Position numbers and translations under genes: made by a program. The notes beneath the pieces are model-generated. The model was not told the origin of the DNA. It did no database searches and saw only the letters and a program-made list of their open reading frames with translations. This document shows, piece after piece, positions 5,098-5,614 of a stretch of 5,614 nt of DNA (its first letter is position 1; the number at the start of each line of letters is the position of its first letter). The stretch comes from Xanthobacteraceae bacterium. Lineage in GTDB: Bacteria; Pseudomonadota; Alphaproteobacteria; Rhizobiales; Xanthobacteraceae. The stretch spans positions 1 to 5,614 of the forward strand of contig JASHRR010001097.1 of the NCBI GenBank assembly GCA_030037185.1, in the 5' to 3' direction.

Positions 5098-5304
5098 ATG
5101 AAACCCGACATCTGCTTGATTTGGATGCTGGCGATAATAGCTGCCGCGATCGCGCATCAAGCGGCCGCCGCGGCCGTGCCGCAGGTCGACCTCACCGAGT
5201 GGACGCCGCCCGGAAATGCGCTCGGTGGCGATCCGTTCAGCAAGCTATGTCGTTATGCACTAATGGTCGAGTCGGAGAGACTGAATGTTCGACGCCCAAT
5301 GTGA
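5098..5304 (+). CDS. Small exported protein, possible truncated c-type cytochrome N-terminus
   Basis: A 68-residue protein with a clear Sec signal peptide: a hydrophobic core LIWMLAIIAAAIA (7-19) and an Ala run ending near residue 26. The mature part is only about 42 residues. Its start, PQVDLTEWTPPGNALGGDPF with SKLCRYALMVESE, resembles the region just after the signal in exported diheme c-type cytochromes (W.PP......DPFGKLV.YG). The CxxCH heme motif that should follow is absent; the frame stops at 5302-5304. It therefore looks like the surviving 5' end of a cytochrome gene whose remainder was deleted, although the good ribosome binding site means it may still be made. Its last 20 bases overlap the next gene. 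The alternative is a genuine small periplasmic protein with one Cys (Cys51). The cytochrome link is a remembered resemblance. Confidence 0.5.
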   Translation: MKPDICLIWMLAIIAAAIAHQAAAAAVPQVDLTEWTPPGNALGGDPFSKLCRYALMVESERLNVRRPM

Positions 5305-5614
5305 TGTCGCTGCGGTCGTGTACGGGGTGAAGGACAATCCTGATCGCCTGCTGCTTGACTTCACCGAAGATCTTCGTCGTTCGGGCGTCCGCACTGCCGG
5401 CCTCGTGCAGCTCGACAACTGGACCGATCAATCCGACGACCGTGCGGTACGCACCATCGTGCTTTCGACTCGCGAAGTCATTCCGGTGGCCCACGAGCGG
5501 AGCTTAGCTGCAACGGGATGCCGGCTCGACTGCGGAAAGCTGGCAAGCATCGCGAAAATGATCGAGGCTGCGATTCAAGAAGGAGCTGATCTTGTTGTGA
5601 TCAATCGCTTCGGA
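5285..5614 (+). CDS. DUF2478-type protein, N-terminal part (runs off the right edge)
   Basis: The frame starts at ATG 5285, with GGAGAG 5 bases upstream (5274-5279), and stays open for 110 codons to the window end. The sequence MFDAQCDVAAVVYGVKDNPD, then RLLLDFTEDLRRSGVRTAGL, VQLDN, GCRLDCGKLASIAKMIEAAI and ADLVVINRFG matches the pattern of DUF2478 (Pfam PF10649), whose members I recall as small nucleotide-hydrolase-like proteins often near molybdenum transport or molybdoenzyme genes. GCRLD, the alpha helix after it and the strand LVVINRFG are the most typical parts. The position after GCRLD, which I remember as usually Pro, is Cys here. Function is unproven. It overlaps the small exported protein's gene by 20 bases, so the two are probably translated from one message. 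The C-terminal part is outside the window. Confidence 0.72.
   Translation, partial: MFDAQCDVAAVVYGVKDNPDRLLLDFTEDLRRSGVRTAGLVQLDNWTDQSDDRAVRTIVLSTREVIPVAHERSLAATGCRLDCGKLASIAKMIEAAIQEGADLVVINRFG

Overview
The window reads as a GC-rich chromosome segment of an alphaproteobacterium, most likely Hyphomicrobiales near Bradyrhizobium/Rhodopseudomonas. This rests on codon bias and on the look of the MsrA and DUF2478-type proteins; no rRNA or other phylogenetic marker is present. No tRNA, rRNA, CRISPR array, insertion sequence or integrase was seen.

Left part (1-1090): the 3' end of a peptide-methionine sulfoxide reductase gene (msrA), then about 690 bases holding a wrecked class-I glutamine amidotransferase gene. 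The wreck is unusual. Its C-terminal half lies on the minus strand (about 700 down to 241), while its N-terminal half lies next to it on the plus strand (about 703 to 908). A short inversion between 8-bp inverted repeats (699-706 and 906-913) explains the arrangement, because flipping the segment back rejoins the pieces on the minus strand. The regions that should carry the catalytic Cys and the His/Glu pair are also deleted. Between the wreck and the next gene lies an AT-rich palindrome (1033-1058) covering the -10 boxes of two plausible divergent promoters.

Centre (1014-4409): a likely three-gene plus-strand operon. It encodes an NAD(P)-dependent aldehyde dehydrogenase with all catalytic motifs, a DsrE/DsrF-like protein with a twin-arginine signal, and a Sec-exported solute-binding protein of the molybdate-binding (ModA-like) type. 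No ABC permease or ATPase gene is in view, so the binding protein is an orphan here. The last two genes are 3 bases apart.

Right part (4410-5614): a second promoter (TGGACA-17-TATAAC) with one palindrome in its spacer and a related one just after the expected transcription start. It precedes a TTG-started conserved hypothetical protein of 138 residues, a 68-residue exported protein that looks like the stump of a c-type cytochrome, and the first 110 codons of a DUF2478-type P-loop-like protein that runs off the right edge. The ModA-like protein and DUF2478 together hint at a molybdenum or related oxyanion theme, but this is inference from context. The most notable observations are the inverted, catalytically dead amidotransferase and the two palindrome-covered promoters.
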